Positions 62,686-64,000 of a stretch of DNA of 64,000 bases are shown here, piece after piece. Origin of the DNA: Nymphaea colorata (lineage: Eukaryota; Streptophyta; Magnoliopsida; Nymphaeales; Nymphaeaceae); the NCBI RefSeq assembly GCF_008831285.2, contig NC_045146.1, positions 11,418,972 through 11,482,971 of the forward strand, given 5' to 3'. The translations under genes were made by a program, and so were the position numbers. The first letter of the stretch is position 1; each line of letters begins with the position of its first letter. The notes under the pieces were generated by a model. That model searched no databases and was not told where the DNA came from. It was given only the letters and a program-made list of their open reading frames with translations.

Positions 62686-63572
62686 CTGGAGATGAGTAGC
62701 ATAGTCACCTGTCTGGTATCACTCACATCTATACGTACACTATGCTCCTCAAAACAAAAGCAATATTTAAATGTACAAATTGCAGCAGATTGTATAATGT
62801 AAATCACATGGGAAGCAAACAGATGCGTTCATCAACTGATGCTGATACCAGACCTAGCTAGCGACAAAACCATGAAAAAGTGCAGTACCTATGTACAACA
62901 CCCATGGATTCCCAGGTCACGAGAAGCACATAAGCTGGCCTGGCATGATCCATGTATAGATGATGATGGAAAATTAACCACGAACTACGAAGACAGGTCA
63001 TTGGTCGACCCGACCTTGCTTTGGTCGAATTAACATCCCTCAAGTTTGTGATCAAACTTAAGGTTGATCATACTTAATGCGAATTGTTTGTACATATATG
63101 GAAGATGTAGAAAATACAGGATGATAAATCAATGTAACAGCTAAGTGGATCTGGACTGCTTGTTGGGGAGGTAAAGACATGTTTGTGCATGTGCATGTGT
63201 GTGTTGAATATGCCTTCAAGCATGCATATGACTATGTGAGTGTGTGTAGATTTTCTAACTCGCAGCTGGTTTTGTTGGTAGAGTTAAATTTGTATACAAA
63301 CTCCATAAATGACATGTTCATGTTTTGGAAGAAGCCATGCATGAACAAAGCAGACTGAGCAGAGGGGCCACTGCCAGTACCTGCCAACGCACACAAATCT
63401 TCCATTCACGTGAATTTGATTCCTTCAAGAATCTGTTTTGAATTCACCCACCTTTTTCATCGCCCCCACCTGATCATGCATTAAAATTCAGCATTGGATT
63501 TGTTTATTTGGAGAATATTTCATAAAGGGGATTCAAAGTAGAGTAGAGCACCAGAGAGGGGAAGAAAGGCAT
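62686..63572. other. intron 1 region of the NPG1-related pseudogene
   Basis: This interval should contain the exon for the first TPR segment, but no match was found on the minus strand. It includes an inverted repeat (AAGTTTGTGATCAAACTT, near 63040-63058) and a TG-rich stretch at 63185-63250. Confidence 0.5.
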
Positions 63573-63768
63573 CTCATAGTTCAGTGAGAGGGCTTCCTTC
63601 AGAGTAGTTTCAACATCTTCGACATGATTATCCTCAAACTTGGCATCCCAATCCAAAGTTCTGGAGGAAATGCCACCAGCCGAAAAATCTCTCGTCGCGA
63701 AGGATTCTGGTGACAGAGGAGGCTCCACCTCCTCAACTTTGAACTGCTCGCCAGAGCATGCACGCAGC

Positions 63769-64000
63769 ATGATGCTCGTTCTGAGACTGCTTTCTATTAT
63801 TGTTCACCCAAATCAACAGTTTGTGACGTTCCTTCAACCATTTCAAGAAGAGAAAGGTGCTGCTCATGTTGCCATGCACAAACGCCGTCATGCAAAAGAA
63901 GCCTCCCGTCTGGTGAAACAGATTCTGATGAAGGCATGGATAATAGGCCTTGAGTTACTTTATTTCCCAACCAAATTCAATCAAGGAAGACGGGAGCTTT
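63769..64000 (+). other. open reading frame running off the right edge
   Basis: Starting with ATGATG at 63769 the plus strand stays open for all 77 codons to the window end. The peptide looks protein-like (FLQPFQEEKGAAHVAMHKRR, then AKEASRLVKQIL). It begins inside the start codon of the NPG1-related pseudogene on the other strand, which makes its ATG doubtful; the real frame may begin downstream of it. Family not recognised. It could be a transposon or gene fragment. Confidence 0.25.

Larger units (their letters stand above)
61378..63770 (-). pseudogene. NPG1-related calmodulin-binding TPR protein, decayed 5' part
   Basis: NPG1/NPGR proteins are plant calmodulin-binding TPR proteins, with NPG1 needed for pollen germination. 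Exon 1 (63770-63573) encodes MLRACSGEQF, PESFATRDFSAGG, SSRTLDWDAKFED and LKEALSLNYE. Exon 2 (62685-62490) encodes VFRGIDIQSLIPK and TMSMHSVSLL, then ARSLEQLGLRK. Exon 3 (61572-61378) encodes EAAKECNAILDTVEDALP, then after a shift CKLQEMFHKALELLPVLWKK and IASSYRRA. Breaks: the stretch of about 20 residues expected between LNYE and VFRGID (start of the first TPR) is not found, and exon 1 runs into ATGCCT with no GT donor; one extra base after DALP shifts the frame; about 5-6 codons are lost after LWKKA; and the Trp codon after RRAQVKP reads TGA (61389-61387). The family protein is around 700 residues; only about the first 230 are represented. An intact paralog elsewhere is likely. Confidence 0.85.

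Overview
This is plant nuclear DNA, AT-rich, with intron-split genes and no bacterial features. Every gene I can name belongs to a land-plant family: XAP5 CIRCADIAN TIMEKEEPER (XCT), a UDP-galactose transporter of the UDP-GALT1 type, an Ole e 1-type proline-rich cell-wall protein, a BIG BROTHER-related E3 ligase, and a calmodulin-binding NPG1-related TPR protein. Intron style and divergence suggest a flowering plant. I cannot fix the species.

Layout from left to right. Positions 1-1300 hold the 5' end of XCT on the minus strand (exons 1 and 2, TATA box); the gene runs off the left edge. A short minisatellite covers its exon 2 splice acceptor. Positions 1300-4165 are non-coding and contain old, diverged and partly inverted relatives of the array that follows. 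Positions 4166-37218 are the dominant structure: a head-to-tail array of three complete units of about 8.6 kb and a fourth, incomplete one. Each unit carries, in order, a block of short ACCGG/CTATAG motifs resembling the subterminal region of a CACTA transposon, about 4 kb of unrecognised AT-rich DNA, a broken 5' part of a BIG BROTHER-related RING ligase gene (minus strand), and the last exons of a UDP-galactose transporter gene (minus strand). In units 1-3 the transporter piece is a dead fragment sharing an 11-bp deletion. In unit 4 it joins the intact five-exon gene (36933-41322), so the only complete transporter gene takes its last exon and 3' region from the array. Shared differences between units change partners along the unit, which shows recombination or gene conversion inside the array.

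Positions 41.5-51.6 kb hold no gene I can support. Positions 51780-55354 are a two-exon proline-rich cell-wall protein gene on the plus strand (747 residues), with 60-bp and 162-bp internal tandem repeats. Positions 55.4-60.2 kb are AT-rich with no recognised gene. A degenerate minisatellite of about 1 kb lies at 60190-61257. Positions 61378-63770 hold a decayed NPG1-related gene on the minus strand, with a frameshift, a small deletion, a missing exon and a Trp-to-stop change.

The genes do not form a pathway. The interest lies in the tandem array, its chimeric junction with a functional gene, and the repeat-duplicated splice acceptor in XCT. All exon boundaries were placed by eye from GT-AG sites, reading phase and recalled family sequence; no database search was run.
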